Part shown: one piece after another, positions 33,795-44,231 of the stretch
Layout: the number at the start of each line of letters is the position of its first letter
Numbering within the stretch: the stretch's first letter is position 1
DNA from: Aggregatibacter kilianii
GTDB lineage: Bacteria > Pseudomonadota > Gammaproteobacteria > Enterobacterales > Pasteurellaceae
DNA: 64,000 bases
Assembly (NCBI RefSeq): GCF_003130255.1
Contig: NZ_NRCN01000001.1
Location: 796,001-860,000, forward strand
Direction of reading: 5' to 3'
Translations under genes and position numbers: made by a program
Notes under the pieces: model-generated
The model's input: only the letters and a program-made list of their open reading frames with translations
The model's database searches: none
Told to the model about the DNA's origin: nothing

Positions 33795-34262
33795 TTATAA
33801 GGGTAACTCGGTGGTGTTTTTGATGGTTTTTAGGGAAACTTCGGATTTGAGGGTTTTGATGCCGATATTTTTGGTGAGGTAGGTGTTTTTGATGGTATTA
33901 AATTGGTCTAAATCGGCAACGCACATTTTTAACAGAAAATCATAGCTCCCTGCCATTAAATGGCATTCCAATACTTGCGGGATTAATTTTATCTCAAAAA
34001 TGAACCGCTCTTTTAGTTCCGGATCCTCTTCAAAAAATGTTCCTTGAACATAAACGGTTAAATTGCAATTCACTTTCTTCGGATTTAATAAAGCAACATA
34101 GCCATCAATCACGCCATTTTCTTCTAAACTATTCACACGGCGCAAACAGGCGGAGTTAGAAAGGCCAACTTCTTTTGCTAATTCGTTATTTTGTAACTGC
34201 CCATTACGCTGCAGAGCTTTCAAGATGCGCGTATCAATGTTATCAAATAGTTTCTTTAGCAT
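33795..34262 (-). CDS. Lrp/AsnC-family transcriptional regulator
   Basis: The 155-residue protein has an N-terminal winged helix (DNIDTRILKALQRNGQLQNNELAKEVGLSNSACLRRVNSLEENGVIDGYVALL) and a C-terminal RAM/ligand domain (VLECHLMAGSYDFLLKMCVADLDQFNTIKNTYL). These proteins form octamers and sense amino acids. It follows the carrier-arcC-argF group on the same strand by 95 bp, past a hairpin, and so may regulate it. It is not the AsnC of this genome, which is encoded next to asnA at 41.8 kb. Confidence 0.9.
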   Translation of the reverse strand: MLKKLFDNIDTRILKALQRNGQLQNNELAKEVGLSNSACLRRVNSLEENGVIDGYVALLNPKKVNCNLTVYVQGTFFEEDPELKERFIFEIKLIPQVLECHLMAGSYDFLLKMCVADLDQFNTIKNTYLTKNIGIKTLKSEVSLKTIKNTTELPL

Positions 34263-34306
34263 AAAAAATCCTTTTTTAGAAAGAACAAAAACGTGGCAAT
34301 TATAAC

Positions 34307-34343
34307 AAGACCACCTATAAAAGTCTGTGTTATAAGTGGTCTT
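34307..34343 (-). terminator. hairpin after the arginine-catabolism operon
   Basis: aagaccac-c-tataa (34307-34320) and ttata-a-gtggtctt (34330-34343) pair over 13 of 14 positions directly after the carrier gene. The U run beyond it is weak (TTGTTATAATT), so termination may be partial. Confidence 0.5.
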
Positions 34344-34357
34344 TATGACAGAGGTAT

Positions 34358-35887
34358 TTAAACGCTATATAAAGAAACTTGAATAACCAATAGGATTGAT
34401 CCAATCACTAGCAAGCAACCAATCATCGGCATAACGAATTTCACCCACTTGTTAAACGGAATATGTAACATTTGCAAGGTAACCAATACCAAACCTGTCG
34501 GCGCCAAGAATAACATGGCGTATTGTCCCCAGTTATAGGCGGAAACCACAATGTCACGCGGAATGCCTACAGCATCGGCAAGCGGAGCCATAATCGGCAT
34601 GGAAAGCACTGCCAAACCGGAGGAAGACGGCACGATAAGACCTAAGAATATAAAGACTACCAATTGACCGAGAATAAAGACGCTACCCGGCATGCCACTG
34701 ACCAAGTTAGACATATAGTCCAAAATGGTGTCGGAAATCATGCCTTGTTCAAGTACTAAGTTAACACCACGTGCCAAACCGATAATTAAGGATACGCCAA
34801 CTAATTCAGAAGCCCCTTCGGTAAAGGATTCCACAATGTCTTTTTCTTTCAACCCACTGATAAACATGATGATAATGGTGATGGACAAGAATGAAGCCGC
34901 CATTTGCGGGAACCACCAGCCACCTGCCATTACCCCCCAAATCATGATTGGGAAGGCAATACAGAAGAGAATTAAGATAAGTTTTCTTCTTAAGGTAAAC
35001 TCAAGTACCGTATTTGGATCAAAGTTTTTCATATAACGATGATAAAACTCTTCTCTATCCTCATAAGTATAGGAAAAACTCGGATCCGCTTTCACTTTCT
35101 TAGCATACCAATATAAATAAGCAATAACGCAAGTTGCCCCTAATACTAACCCAATGGCACGGAACCCAATCCCTTCGGTAAATTGAATACCGGCAGCATT
35201 GGAAGCGATAACCACAGAGAATGGATTAATGGTGGAAAACGCCGTTCCCATGGAGGAAGCCAAGAAGATGGCCCCAACACAAATAATGGCATCATACCCC
35301 AAGGCTAAAAATACCGGGACCAGAATAGGGTAAAATGCAACCGCTTCTTCTTCGATACCACAAGTGGTACCCCCTAACACCATCAACACGGAAACACTGA
35401 ATACAATCATAAATTCATTGCCTTTCGTGCGCCGCGCTAAAGCCATTAACCCCGCGTTAAACGAGCCCGTTCTATTAATGACCCCTATCATACCGCCCAG
35501 CACGAAAATGAACACCATCACATCCACGGCTTCTATGGTTCCTTCCACCATGCTGATAGGAATATCTTTGATACCTTTGTAATGTTGTTCAATACGTTGA
35601 TAAGTACCCGGAATAGCGATAGGTTTTTTGATTACACCCTCGGTGAAATTCGTCAGTTTAATTTTGATATTGAGATTATTGAGGGTTTCTTCAGTGGCCG
35701 GATAAGTTTTGTCTTGCTCGCCGTAGGTTTTTACCACAAATACTTTATCGGTCATATTATAAGTCAATTTAGAATATGAACCTGATGGGATGACCCATGT
35801 TAATCCCACAGCAAGGATTAAAATAAGGAATAAAATGCTAAACGCTGATGGGAAATTAAAGGTCTTTTTTTGATTAGACGCTTCCAT
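34358..35887 (-). CDS. YfcC/ArcD-type amino-acid or C4-dicarboxylate carrier
   Basis: The 509-residue inner-membrane protein (E. coli YfcC about 506) has around twelve hydrophobic helices and the family start NFPSAFSILFLILILAVGLTWVIPSGSY. Family segments such as GGMIGVINRTGSFNAG and SSSGLAVLSMPIMAPLADAVG are present. Linked to arcC and argF it is probably an arginine/ornithine (or citrulline) exchanger; the substrate is inferred from the neighbours. I chose ATG 35887 with an AGGAG site; an earlier in-frame ATG has none. 129 bp, including a small hairpin, separate it from arcC. Confidence 0.85.
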   Translation of the reverse strand: MEASNQKKTFNFPSAFSILFLILILAVGLTWVIPSGSYSKLTYNMTDKVFVVKTYGEQDKTYPATEETLNNLNIKIKLTNFTEGVIKKPIAIPGTYQRIEQHYKGIKDIPISMVEGTIEAVDVMVFIFVLGGMIGVINRTGSFNAGLMALARRTKGNEFMIVFSVSVLMVLGGTTCGIEEEAVAFYPILVPVFLALGYDAIICVGAIFLASSMGTAFSTINPFSVVIASNAAGIQFTEGIGFRAIGLVLGATCVIAYLYWYAKKVKADPSFSYTYEDREEFYHRYMKNFDPNTVLEFTLRRKLILILFCIAFPIMIWGVMAGGWWFPQMAASFLSITIIIMFISGLKEKDIVESFTEGASELVGVSLIIGLARGVNLVLEQGMISDTILDYMSNLVSGMPGSVFILGQLVVFIFLGLIVPSSSGLAVLSMPIMAPLADAVGIPRDIVVSAYNWGQYAMLFLAPTGLVLVTLQMLHIPFNKWVKFVMPMIGCLLVIGSILLVIQVSLYSV

Positions 35888-35927
35888 AACAGACTCCTTT
35901 CGATACAACAGTTTTTGTTTGGCAAGT

Positions 35928-35947
35928 CGGCATAACACATTATGCCG
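35928..35947 (-). promoter_or_regulatory. small hairpin between arcC and the carrier gene
   Basis: cggcataa (35928-35935) and ttatgccg (35940-35947) form an 8-bp stem without a following U run. It may stabilise or process the polycistronic message; this is only a structural observation. Confidence 0.35.
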
Positions 35948-36016
35948 TTATACCGACCGCGCATTCTACTTTGAACTGCTGACATTCTCAAAGTATTTTA
36001 CTTATTGTGTACATCG

Positions 36017-36949
36017 TTATGAATAGTAGGAAATTTCCGTCGCCTTCTGCGTAATACGGGTACCCGCCTTGCCTTTCACAATGTCCACAATATCGGAAAG
36101 CGAACCGATCACAGCATCTTTGCCCGTGTTGCGTGCAAAGTTAACCGCTGCTTGCACCTTCGGTCCCATAGAACCGGCCACAAAGCCCATCTTTTCAATC
36201 TCATCCGGTGGTGCTAATGCAATGGCTTTTTGTGTCGGTTTCCCCCAGTCCACGAAGGTGGCAGACACATCGGTGGCGATAATGAATAAATCCGCATCCA
36301 AGTTTTCGGCTAATAGCGCGGAACATAAATCCTTATCGATAACCGCCTCTACGCCTTGCAGATTATGTTGTTCATCATAATAAGTCGGAATACCGCCACC
36401 ACCGGCGCAGATAACAATACTGCCTTTTTCCAACAACCATTTAACCGGACGAATCTCAAAAATCCGTTTTGGCAATGGACTTGGCACAACGCGACGATAC
36501 TTGTCGCCGTCTTGTGCTATGCTCCAGTTTTTCTCTTTTGCCAACCGTTCTGCCTCTTCTTTGGAATATACCGGGCCTATCGGTTTGGTTGGATTTTTAA
36601 AGGCCGGATCATTAATATCTACTTCTACTTGTGAAAGCAAAGTCGCAAATGGCACTTCAAAAGGAACTAGATTTCCCAGTTCTTGTTGAATCATATAACC
36701 AATCATGCCCACAGACTCCGCCCCTAACACGTCTAACGGATAAGTCGGAACATCTTTATAAGCTGCCCCTTGTAGCGCTAACAGACCTACTTGCGGGCCG
36801 TTGCCGTGTGCAATGACCAATTCATTATTAGGATAAATTTTGGCGATTTGTTCACACGCAATACGCACATTTAATCGCTGGTTTTCAGCAGTCAGCGGCT
36901 CGCCGCGACGCAATAAGGCATTTCCGCCTAATGCAATAACAATTCTCAT
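36017..36949 (-). CDS. arcC: carbamate kinase
   Basis: Carbamate kinase converts carbamoyl phosphate and ADP into ATP, CO2 and ammonia, the energy-yielding step of the arginine-deiminase and related pathways. The 310-residue amino-acid-kinase-fold protein starts [24 protein letters not shown] and has [30 protein letters not shown] and [16 protein letters not shown]. It lies 10 bp after argF/arcB, so the two are surely co-transcribed. The direction of use (catabolic) follows from this pairing. Confidence 0.96.
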   Translation of the reverse strand: MRIVIALGGNALLRRGEPLTAENQRLNVRIACEQIAKIYPNNELVIAHGNGPQVGLLALQGAAYKDVPTYPLDVLGAESVGMIGYMIQQELGNLVPFEVPFATLLSQVEVDINDPAFKNPTKPIGPVYSKEEAERLAKEKNWSIAQDGDKYRRVVPSPLPKRIFEIRPVKWLLEKGSIVICAGGGGIPTYYDEQHNLQGVEAVIDKDLCSALLAENLDADLFIIATDVSATFVDWGKPTQKAIALAPPDEIEKMGFVAGSMGPKVQAAVNFARNTGKDAVIGSLSDIVDIVKGKAGTRITQKATEISYYS

Positions 36950-36959
36950 ATGCCACCTC

Positions 36960-37964
36960 TTAAATTAAGCTGGAATAAAGCACGGCTTTAATGGTGTGCA
37001 TGCGGTTTTCCGCTTGTTCAAACGCCACATTCATCGGAGATTCAAAGACATCTTCGATGACTTCAATACCGTTTGCCAACTCAGGGTATTTTTCCGCAAT
37101 TTGACGACCCACTTTGGTTTCGCTGTTATGGAATGCCGGCAAACAGTGCATAAATTTTACTTTTGGATTACCCGTACGTTTCATCAATTCAGGGGTAACT
37201 TGATATGGCAATAATAATTTAATACGTTCGCCCCACGTTTCTAGCGGTTCACCCATGGAAACCCATACGTCGGTGTGCACGAAATCTACACCTTTCACTG
37301 CTTTATCAATATCATCGGTGACGGTAATACGTGCGCCACTTTGTTTTGCAAAGCCTTCACACATGTCTACAAGTTCCGCATCCGGCAATAAGGCTTTTGG
37401 TCCACAAATGCGGACATCCATGCCTAATTTAGCGCCGATTAATAATAAGGAATTCCCCATGTTATTACGCGCATCACCGATATACACATATTTGATTTCA
37501 CTTAATGGTTTATCGCAGTTTTCAATCATGGTTAACACGTCTGCCAACATTTGGGTCGGGTGGAATTCGTCAGTTAAGCCATTAAATACCGGCACGCCGG
37601 CATATTCGGCCAATTCGTCCACAATTTCTTGTTTGAAACCGCGATATTCAATGGCGTCGTACATTCTGCCTAACACTCGGGCAGTGTCTTTCATACTTTC
37701 TTTATGGCCGATTTGAGAAGAGTTTGGATCGATGTAGGTCACTTGCGCGCCTTGGTCATAAGCAGCAACTTCAAAAGCGCAGCGGGTTCTCGTGGAAGTT
37801 TTTTCAAAAATTAACGCAATATTTTTACCTTTTAATTTTTGTTGTTCAGTGCCGGCATATTTCGCCCGTTTTAAATCACGGGATAAATCTAACAAATATT
37901 TGATTTCACGTTCTGAGTGATTGACAAGACTTAATAAGTGTCTATTTTTAAGATTGAAAGCCAT
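36960..37964 (-). CDS. arcB: ornithine carbamoyltransferase, probably catabolic
   Basis: The enzyme interconverts citrulline plus phosphate with ornithine plus carbamoyl phosphate. The 334-residue protein has the carbamoyl-phosphate loop [14 protein letters not shown] near residue 55, [13 protein letters not shown], and the catalytic HCLPAFHN near 273, all typical of OTCs. The pairing with arcC and a carrier points to citrulline or arginine catabolism. It could also serve arginine synthesis (argF), since Pasteurellaceae often keep one OTC. No arginine deiminase gene (arcA) lies here. Confidence 0.93.
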   Translation of the reverse strand: MAFNLKNRHLLSLVNHSEREIKYLLDLSRDLKRAKYAGTEQQKLKGKNIALIFEKTSTRTRCAFEVAAYDQGAQVTYIDPNSSQIGHKESMKDTARVLGRMYDAIEYRGFKQEIVDELAEYAGVPVFNGLTDEFHPTQMLADVLTMIENCDKPLSEIKYVYIGDARNNMGNSLLLIGAKLGMDVRICGPKALLPDAELVDMCEGFAKQSGARITVTDDIDKAVKGVDFVHTDVWVSMGEPLETWGERIKLLLPYQVTPELMKRTGNPKVKFMHCLPAFHNSETKVGRQIAEKYPELANGIEVIEDVFESPMNVAFEQAENRMHTIKAVLYSSLI

Positions 37965-38193
37965 AATAATCTCCTTGAATGTGATGAATTTATTGATGTT
38001 TATTCGACATACGACCTACAGCATTGCGAATGCCATTATTTTAAGAGAAGCCCCAAGAAATATAGTTGCTAATTTTCTACTCAAGTGTAAAGATTTTGAA
38101 TTTATAGCTAACAACTCCCTTTTTATTGGTATAAAATTCTGCTTTAGCAATTTATAAGCAACAAAAATCCTCAATGAGGAAAGATCGAACGTA
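37965..38193. promoter_or_regulatory. divergent intergenic region arcB / clc
   Basis: This 229-bp AT-rich region must hold the promoters of the arc operon (minus) and the ClC gene (plus). A TTGAT-N4-ATTCGA sequence near 37992-38006 resembles half of an FNR/CRP-type palindrome. The TGAATTT stretches near 37984 and 38097 resemble half ARG boxes. None is complete enough to call. Confidence 0.3.
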
Positions 38194-39585
38194 ATGGACG
38201 CTTTCATCACCTTTTTACGCCATACAACCGCCAAAGTGCGGTATGTTTTACACAAGAAATTACGCCAAAGTTACCGAATCTCTCACAAAACCGTTGAATT
38301 TTCCTGCCTACTAATCGGCGCGGCGCTCGTCTCCTTATTTTCCTTAGGTTTTGCCAAATTGGCTGATTTAGGATTGGCATGGAACGCCTATTGGACACAG
38401 CGCTACCCGCTTGCTGTGTGGTTCGTTTTGCCAAGCGGCTTGGCATTGTTGACATGGTTTATAGCGAAGTACACACCCTATGTAGGAGGCAGCGGTATCC
38501 CGCAAGTCATCGCCTCTATCAGCTTGCCCAATCATGCCGATAAACATCGCTTAGTCGCCTTCGGACAAACCCTGTGGAAAATTCCCCTAACTTTTCTTGC
38601 CATGCTCATTGGTGCGTCTGTTGGGCGGGAAGGGCCGTCCGTACAAGTGGGTGCGGCAGTAATGTTATGGTGGGGTAATATTTGTCGTCGATACGGTATC
38701 GCATTTAACGGATTAACGGCCAACGAGCTCATGGCAACGGGAGCTGCCGGCGGTTTGGCTGCTGCATTTAACGCGCCCCTGGCCGGTGTCATTTTTGCAA
38801 TTGAAGAACTGGGACGTGGTGTATTACTACGCTGGGAACGGCGCGTATTATTAGGCGTGCTGGCGGCGGGCTTTATTTTAGTAGCCATCGACGGCAACAA
38901 CCCTTACTTTCCGAAATATCACGGTGCCACCGATATTCCTTACCTATATTTATGGGTCTTGCTGTGCGGCTTAGTCGGCGGTGTTTCCGGCGGTATCTTC
39001 GCCCGTTTATTGGCAAAAGGCATTGCCGGTACATTGCCTGCTATTTTCCGTCATGGCGTTCATCGCCACCCAATTATTACCGCTTTTATTTTAGGTCTGA
39101 TTTTGACCGCACTTGGTGTTTACACTCAAGGACAAACCTACGGCACAGGCTATCATGTTGTTACCCAAGCTTTGGACGGAGAAGCGCTACAACCAGATAT
39201 CGGTATCATGAAATTATTCGCCACGGTAGGCTCTTATTGGACGGGTATCGCAGGGGGGATTTTCACCCCTTCCTTAACCATCGGTGCAGGCTTAGGCGTA
39301 CAAGTGGCCTCCTTCAGCGACGGCTTAATAGACCAACGGTTACTCGTGTTGCTTTGCATGGCAGCTTTTTTAGCCGGTGCTACCCAATCACCGGTCACCG
39401 CCAGCGTCATCGTGATGGAAATGACGGGCTGCCAACCGGTGCTTATTTGGCTATTGATTTGCTGTCTGATTTCCTCCATTATTTCACGCCAATTTAGTCC
39501 AAAGCCGTTCTACCATTTTGCGGCGGGGCGTTTTCGCCATCGGATTCAAGAAGAAATGCAAAAAGACAGGAAGGAAAGTTCATAA
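38194..39585 (+). CDS. ClC-family chloride/proton antiporter
   Basis: The 463-residue membrane protein has the ordered ClC selectivity motifs GGSGIPQV (near residue 97) and GREGPSVQVGA (gating Glu, near 145). GGIFTPSLTIGAG (near 350) and the chloride-coordinating Tyr in KPFYHFA near the C terminus complete them. The internal proton-path Glu is present in FAIEELGRG. These residues indicate a 2Cl-/H+ exchanger like E. coli ClcA rather than a channel. The cytoplasmic N terminus is basic and long. An uptake signal lies in its first codons (38231). dusA starts 3 bp after it. Confidence 0.9.
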   Translation: MDAFITFLRHTTAKVRYVLHKKLRQSYRISHKTVEFSCLLIGAALVSLFSLGFAKLADLGLAWNAYWTQRYPLAVWFVLPSGLALLTWFIAKYTPYVGGSGIPQVIASISLPNHADKHRLVAFGQTLWKIPLTFLAMLIGASVGREGPSVQVGAAVMLWWGNICRRYGIAFNGLTANELMATGAAGGLAAAFNAPLAGVIFAIEELGRGVLLRWERRVLLGVLAAGFILVAIDGNNPYFPKYHGATDIPYLYLWVLLCGLVGGVSGGIFARLLAKGIAGTLPAIFRHGVHRHPIITAFILGLILTALGVYTQGQTYGTGYHVVTQALDGEALQPDIGIMKLFATVGSYWTGIAGGIFTPSLTIGAGLGVQVASFSDGLIDQRLLVLLCMAAFLAGATQSPVTASVIVMEMTGCQPVLIWLLICCLISSIISRQFSPKPFYHFAAGRFRHRIQEEMQKDRKESS

Positions 39586-39588
39586 AAA

Positions 39589-40572
39589 ATGCCCCAAAAT
39601 CAACCGCACTTTTATCGCGGCCGCTTTGCCGTCGCCCCTATGTTGGATTGGACAACGCGCCATTGCCGTTATTTTCATCGCCAATTTTCCCGCCACGCCT
39701 TGCTTTACACGGAAATGGTGACTGCACAGGCCATCATTCACGCCAAATATGATCACCTTGACTTTGATGCGGCAGAACATCCCGTGGCATTACAGCTCGG
39801 CGGTAGCGACCCTGCACAACTGAAACATTGCGCCCAATTGGCGGAACAGCGCGGCTATCAAGAAATCAACCTCAACGTTGGTTGTCCTTCCGACCGTGTG
39901 CAAAACGGCATGTTCGGCGCTTGCTTAATGGCAAAACCGAATTTAGTTGCCGAATGCGTCCAACAAATGCAAAGTGCGGTGCAAATTCCCGTCACCGTGA
40001 AAACCCGTATCGGTATTGATGATTTTGACAGCTATGATTTTCTTTATAATTTTGTACAAACCGTCAAACAGGTCGGTTGCCGAGAATTCATCGTCCATGC
40101 GCGTAAAGCCTGGCTTTCCGGCCTAAGCCCAAAACAAAATCGCGAAATTCCACCGTTGGATTACGAACGGGTATATCAACTAAAACGGGATTTCCCCGAT
40201 TTGCTTATCAGCATTAACGGGGGAATCAAAACGATTGAGGAAATACAACAGCACTTGCAGCACGTGGACGGTGTTATGGTGGGACGCGAGGTCTATCAAA
40301 ATCCATCGCTACTCGGCCATATCGATCAGGCACTGTTTGATCCTAACGCGCCGATAATTACGCCGCGCCAAGCCGTAGCAAGGATGTTGCCTTACATTGA
40401 AAGCCAACTCAGCCAGGGCGTCTATCTCAACCACATCGTCCGTCACATGCTCGGGGCTTTCCAAAACTGCAAAGGCGCCCGTCAATGGCGTCGGTATTTA
40501 AGTGAAAATGCTTATAAGGAAGGTGCGGGAATTGAGGTGGTGGAAACCGCATTAGGCTTTGTGGAAGAGTAA
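39589..40572 (+). CDS. dusA: tRNA-dihydrouridine(20/20a) synthase
   Basis: DusA reduces U20/U20a in the D loop of tRNAs using FMN and NADPH. The 327-residue TIM barrel begins near [20 protein letters not shown]. It has the Cys-containing [21 protein letters not shown] (catalytic Cys about residue 100) and the DusA-specific [23 protein letters not shown] near 190, which separates it from DusB and DusC. The start lies 3 bp past the ClC stop, so translation is likely coupled. Confidence 0.94.
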   Translation: MPQNQPHFYRGRFAVAPMLDWTTRHCRYFHRQFSRHALLYTEMVTAQAIIHAKYDHLDFDAAEHPVALQLGGSDPAQLKHCAQLAEQRGYQEINLNVGCPSDRVQNGMFGACLMAKPNLVAECVQQMQSAVQIPVTVKTRIGIDDFDSYDFLYNFVQTVKQVGCREFIVHARKAWLSGLSPKQNREIPPLDYERVYQLKRDFPDLLISINGGIKTIEEIQQHLQHVDGVMVGREVYQNPSLLGHIDQALFDPNAPIITPRQAVARMLPYIESQLSQGVYLNHIVRHMLGAFQNCKGARQWRRYLSENAYKEGAGIEVVETALGFVEE

Positions 40573-40616
40573 AAGTGCGGTAGGTTTTAAAAACGTTTCT
40601 AAAACCCACCGCACTT
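40573..40616. terminator. bidirectional terminator dusA / asnA (inverted uptake signals)
   Basis: aagtgcggtaggtttt (40573-40588) and aaaacccaccgcactt (40601-40616) pair at 15 of 16 positions. The stem overlaps the dusA stop codon and is placed between convergent genes. Confidence 0.82.
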
Positions 40617-40628
40617 GTTTATTTTAGA

Positions 40629-41621
40629 TTAAAGAATGTTTTGGTATTGTTCCAACATTTCTTTCGGCCAGACACTGGATTGCACTTCGCCGATATGTTT
40701 TTTGCGTAATAACAACATCGCCATACGAGATTGACCGATACCGCCGCCGATACTTAACGGCAATTTGCCTTGCAACAATTCTTGGTGCCAGTCCATTTTT
40801 AAACGATCTTCATCGCCGGTTAAGCTAACTTGTAAACGTAATGCGGCTTCATCAACGCGAATACCCATAGAAGAAAGCTCAAAGGCTTTACCGAGTTGGT
40901 CGTTCCAAACCAAGATATCACCGTTCAAGCCTTTGTAGCCGTTTTCCGACTCGGTTGTCCAGTCATCGTAATCCGGCGCACGACCATCATGTGGTTTGCC
41001 GTCAGACAACTTGCCGCCGATACCGATTAAAAATACCGCGCCGTATTCTTTACAAATGGCGTTTTCACGCTCTTTGCTGCTTAAATCAGGATAGCGTTTT
41101 ACCAAATCCTCACTGTGTACGAAGGTGATTTGTTTCGGCAGAACAGACGGAATATCAAAACGCGCTTCTACCGCCAATTCGGTTAAACGGATTGCACGAT
41201 AAATCGCATTAACGGTTTCCTTTAAATAAGCAAAGTTGCGACGACCTTCCGGAATCACTTTTTCCCAGTCCCATTGATCCACATACACGGAGTGGGTTGG
41301 GTCAAGAGAATCTTCATCAGGGCGTAAGGCTTTCATGTGTACAAACAAGCCTTCGCCTTCTTTAAAATGAAAACGCGCCAAGGTGTGACGTTTCCATTTG
41401 GCTAAAGAATGCACCACTTCAAACACGGCATTTGGAATTTGTTTTACATGAACTTGTACCGCTTTTTCGATACCCGATAAGTTATCTTGCATACCATTGC
41501 CTACTTGACTTAAGATTGGACCTTGAACTTCAATGATGCCAAGTTGTTCGATGAGGTTTTGGGTAAATGTGTTTTTTACAAAGCTAATCTCTTGTTGTTG
41601 CAAAATAAATGACTTTTTCAT
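40629..41621 (-). CDS. asnA: aspartate--ammonia ligase
   Basis: AsnA makes asparagine from aspartate, ammonia and ATP; it is related to class II aminoacyl-tRNA synthetases. The 330-residue protein (same length as E. coli) begins [23 protein letters not shown]. It contains [22 protein letters not shown] and the C-terminal [23 protein letters not shown] motif 3. It is divergent from asnC, its activator in E. coli, 171 bp apart. Confidence 0.97.
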   Translation of the reverse strand: MKKSFILQQQEISFVKNTFTQNLIEQLGIIEVQGPILSQVGNGMQDNLSGIEKAVQVHVKQIPNAVFEVVHSLAKWKRHTLARFHFKEGEGLFVHMKALRPDEDSLDPTHSVYVDQWDWEKVIPEGRRNFAYLKETVNAIYRAIRLTELAVEARFDIPSVLPKQITFVHSEDLVKRYPDLSSKERENAICKEYGAVFLIGIGGKLSDGKPHDGRAPDYDDWTTESENGYKGLNGDILVWNDQLGKAFELSSMGIRVDEAALRLQVSLTGDEDRLKMDWHQELLQGKLPLSIGGGIGQSRMAMLLLRKKHIGEVQSSVWPKEMLEQYQNIL

Positions 41622-41703
41622 TGTTTTAATCCTATATTATTTAATACGTTGGCTTGAATGCGGCAAATTCTGCATATTTTTTAAATTTAGCGCAACATTA
41701 TTC

Positions 41704-41732
41704 GATACAATTCAAATAAAACTCGATATAAT
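41704..41732 (+). promoter_or_regulatory. candidate asnC promoter
   Basis: A perfect TATAAT (41727-41732) is preceded at 17 bp by GATACA (3 of 6 matches), about 60 bp upstream of asnC in the 171-bp asnA/asnC divergent region, where AsnC is expected to bind. Confidence 0.4.
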
Positions 41733-41792
41733 TTACAAAAAATACAAAAACCAATCGCATTTATTGGAAAATTTTCAAGCAAGGAGCATGTT

Positions 41793-42245
41793 ATGCATAA
41801 TATTGATAATTTAGACCAGCAGATATTGCGTGTACTCACCAAGGATGCCCGTACACCTTATGCTGAAATGGCGAAGAACTTCGGCGTTAGCCCCGGTACC
41901 ATTCATGTTCGCGTGGAAAAAATGCGTCAATCGGGCGTTATTGAAGGGACAAAAGTTAAAATTAACGAACGTAAGCTGGGTTATGATGTATGTGGTTTTA
42001 TCGGCATTATTTTGAAATCCGCCAAAGATTACGAGAAAGTCATTAAGAAACTGGAAGCCATTGATGAAGTTGTAGAAGCCTATTACACTACGGGTAATTA
42101 TTCAATTTTCATTAAAGTCATGACGCATACCATTGCAGAATTGCATTTGGTGCTTTCAGCCAAGATTCAATTGATTGATGAGATTCAATCCACCGAAACC
42201 TTAATTTCCATGCAAAATCCGATTTTGCGTGATATTAAACCTTAA
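41793..42245 (+). CDS. asnC: transcriptional regulator AsnC
   Basis: AsnC activates asnA when asparagine is scarce and represses itself. The 150-residue Lrp-family protein MHNIDNLDQQILRVLTKDARTPYAEMAKNFGVSPGTIHVRVEKM has the DNA-binding helix-turn-helix and a C-terminal RAM domain (IDEVVEAYYTTGNYSIFIKVMTHTIAELH). Its divergent position to asnA matches E. coli and H. influenzae. An AGGAG site precedes the ATG at 41793. Confidence 0.95.
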   Translation: MHNIDNLDQQILRVLTKDARTPYAEMAKNFGVSPGTIHVRVEKMRQSGVIEGTKVKINERKLGYDVCGFIGIILKSAKDYEKVIKKLEAIDEVVEAYYTTGNYSIFIKVMTHTIAELHLVLSAKIQLIDEIQSTETLISMQNPILRDIKP

Positions 42246-42261
42246 ATAAAAGGAGAATAGT

Positions 42262-43020
42262 ATGTCTGAAGTATTTCACCTTGGCCTAACCAAAGCTATG
42301 TTAGATGGAGCCAAACTGGCCATCGTTCCCGGTGCGCCTGAACGGGTTGAACGCATCGCACGCTTGTTGGATCGTCCGAAATTCCTTGCCTCTACCCGTG
42401 AATTTACCTCTTGGCTCGGTTATATTGATGAACAGGCCGTCGTTGTTTGTTCCACCGGTATCGGTGGTCCGTCCGTGTCTATTGCGGTAGAAGAATTGGC
42501 ACAGCTCGGTGTGCACACGTTTTTACGCATCGGCACCACCGGCGCCATTCAACCGCACATTAATGTGGGCGATTTACTGATTACCACCGCTGCAGTGCGC
42601 TTAGATGGGGCAAGCCGCCATTTTGCACCGTTGGAATATCCGGCAGTGGCTAACTTCGAATGTACCAATGCGCTCTATAAGGTGGCCTCAGAAGACGCAA
42701 GCAATAAAGTCCATGTGGGCATCACCGCCTCATCCGACACCTTCTATCCGGGGCAAGAGCGCTACGACACATTCACCGGTAAAATCTATCGCCACTTCCA
42801 AGGCTCGCTCAAACAATGGCAAGAACTCCATGTAATGAACTATGAAATGGAATCCGCCACGTTATTTACCATGTGTTCCGCCCTTGGTTTGCGTGCGGGT
42901 ATGATTGCGGGCGCGATCGTTAACCGCACCCAACAGGAAATTCCGAATGAAGAAACTATTAAGTCAACGGAAGAAAAAGCCATTCATGCGGTGGTGAAAG
43001 CGGCAGGATTGTTGGTTTAA
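42262..43020 (+). CDS. udp: uridine phosphorylase
   Basis: Udp splits uridine and phosphate into uracil and ribose-1-phosphate. The 252-residue protein (E. coli 253) starts [33 protein letters not shown]. It has the phosphate-binding STGIGGPS and RIGTTGAIQ and the ribose-binding [12 protein letters not shown]. The family forms hexamers. It starts 16 bp after asnC with an AGGAG site and may share its transcript. Confidence 0.97.
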   Translation: MSEVFHLGLTKAMLDGAKLAIVPGAPERVERIARLLDRPKFLASTREFTSWLGYIDEQAVVVCSTGIGGPSVSIAVEELAQLGVHTFLRIGTTGAIQPHINVGDLLITTAAVRLDGASRHFAPLEYPAVANFECTNALYKVASEDASNKVHVGITASSDTFYPGQERYDTFTGKIYRHFQGSLKQWQELHVMNYEMESATLFTMCSALGLRAGMIAGAIVNRTQQEIPNEETIKSTEEKAIHAVVKAAGLLV

Positions 43021-43040
43021 CAAAGAAAAAATGCCTAAAA

Positions 43041-43083
43041 AAATAACCGCACTTTGAGTTCATCATTCAAAGTGCGGTTATTT
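43041..43083. terminator. bidirectional terminator udp / perM (inverted uptake signals)
   Basis: A perfect 17-bp stem (43041-43057 with 43067-43083) includes one uptake signal in each arm and runs into T stretches on the plus strand and A-rich sequence on the other side. It lies between convergent udp and perM. Confidence 0.88.
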
Positions 43084-43096
43084 TCTATAATGTTTT

Positions 43097-44158
43097 TCAT
43101 CCGTTGGTTTCATTCGAAGGCCATGCGTTAACAACCGCCTTAACTAACGTTGCCAACGGAATGGCGAAGAACACGCCCCAAAACCCCCACAAACCGCCAA
43201 AGATGAGTACGGCAATAATAATCACTAAAGGGTGTAAGTTTACCGCCTCAGAGAACAAAAACGGCACGAGTAAATTTCCGTCTAATAATTGACTCACCAC
43301 AAAGGCAATGACGATATACCAAAATGTGGAGGTATCACCGAATTGGAAAATCGCCACCAACACCACAGGAATAGCGACCAACACGGCACCGATGTAAGGC
43401 ACCAACACGGAAATCCCGACCGCAACGGCCAATAATAACGGATAATTCAAGCCAAAAATCAAGAAAATCACATAAGTCACTGCCGTCACAACAAAAATTT
43501 CCACCAACTTACCTCGAATATAGTTGGCAATTTGTTGTTGCATTTCCACCCAAACTGCCGATGCCAAGGTGCGATTACGCGGCAGGAAGCGACTTACCCC
43601 ATCCATTAATTGACGTTTATCTTTCAACAGGAAAAACACCATCAAAGGCACCAAGAACGCGTAAATTCCTAGCGTTACCAAGTTCATGAGAGAGGCCAAA
43701 GACAGCTTCAAGGCAGACTCGCCGAGCCCTAGAATTTTCTCTTTCACCGTGCCGAAAATCGATTCTACGGTTTTTGTGTCAATGAGATCAGGATAGCGTT
43801 GTGGCAAGGATAACAGCCATTCGTTAAACTTATTAAACATGTGTGGCAAATCACTTAATAAATTGACCATCTGCGTCCATAAGTTTGGAATCAGCACCAA
43901 CACCACCAAAAACACCAAACCGGTAAACGTGCCGATGACTAAGGTCGTTGCCAATAAACGCGGGCATTTCAGCTTTTCATTTAATAAACGCACCGGCCAT
44001 TCCAATAAATATGCCAACACGATCGCCACCAATAAGGGAGCAATTAGGTTGCTAAAAAAGTAAATGGCAATAAACCCGAATAGCAAAATCGCCGCCAACC
44101 CCATGGCTTGCGGATCGCTAAAGCGTCGGTTATACCAATTTTTTAACATTTCAATCAT
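43097..44158 (-). CDS. perM: AI-2E family transporter, PerM-like permease
   Basis: The 353-residue inner-membrane protein has about eight hydrophobic helices: an N-terminal pair ([33 protein letters not shown]), a soluble middle, and [25 protein letters not shown] toward the C terminus. Length and layout match E. coli PerM (YfgO, 353 aa) of the AI-2 exporter superfamily. The substrate is unproven; some members move autoinducer-2, others ions. It is divergent from the ArsC-like gene, as PerM and YfgD are near one another in E. coli. Confidence 0.8.
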   Translation of the reverse strand: MIEMLKNWYNRRFSDPQAMGLAAILLFGFIAIYFFSNLIAPLLVAIVLAYLLEWPVRLLNEKLKCPRLLATTLVIGTFTGLVFLVVLVLIPNLWTQMVNLLSDLPHMFNKFNEWLLSLPQRYPDLIDTKTVESIFGTVKEKILGLGESALKLSLASLMNLVTLGIYAFLVPLMVFFLLKDKRQLMDGVSRFLPRNRTLASAVWVEMQQQIANYIRGKLVEIFVVTAVTYVIFLIFGLNYPLLLAVAVGISVLVPYIGAVLVAIPVVLVAIFQFGDTSTFWYIVIAFVVSQLLDGNLLVPFLFSEAVNLHPLVIIIAVLIFGGLWGFWGVFFAIPLATLVKAVVNAWPSNETNG

Positions 44159-44231
44159 AGTGAATACCTCTATAAAACTTGGCTGATTATAAGGTAAAAT
44201 CAGGTTAAATCACACACCAAGAGGAATTTGT

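Noticed and set aside
37984..38010. Possible FNR or ArgR site upstream of the arc operon
   Set aside because: Only half of the FNR palindrome and incomplete ARG boxes are present; too weak to assert without a motif scan.
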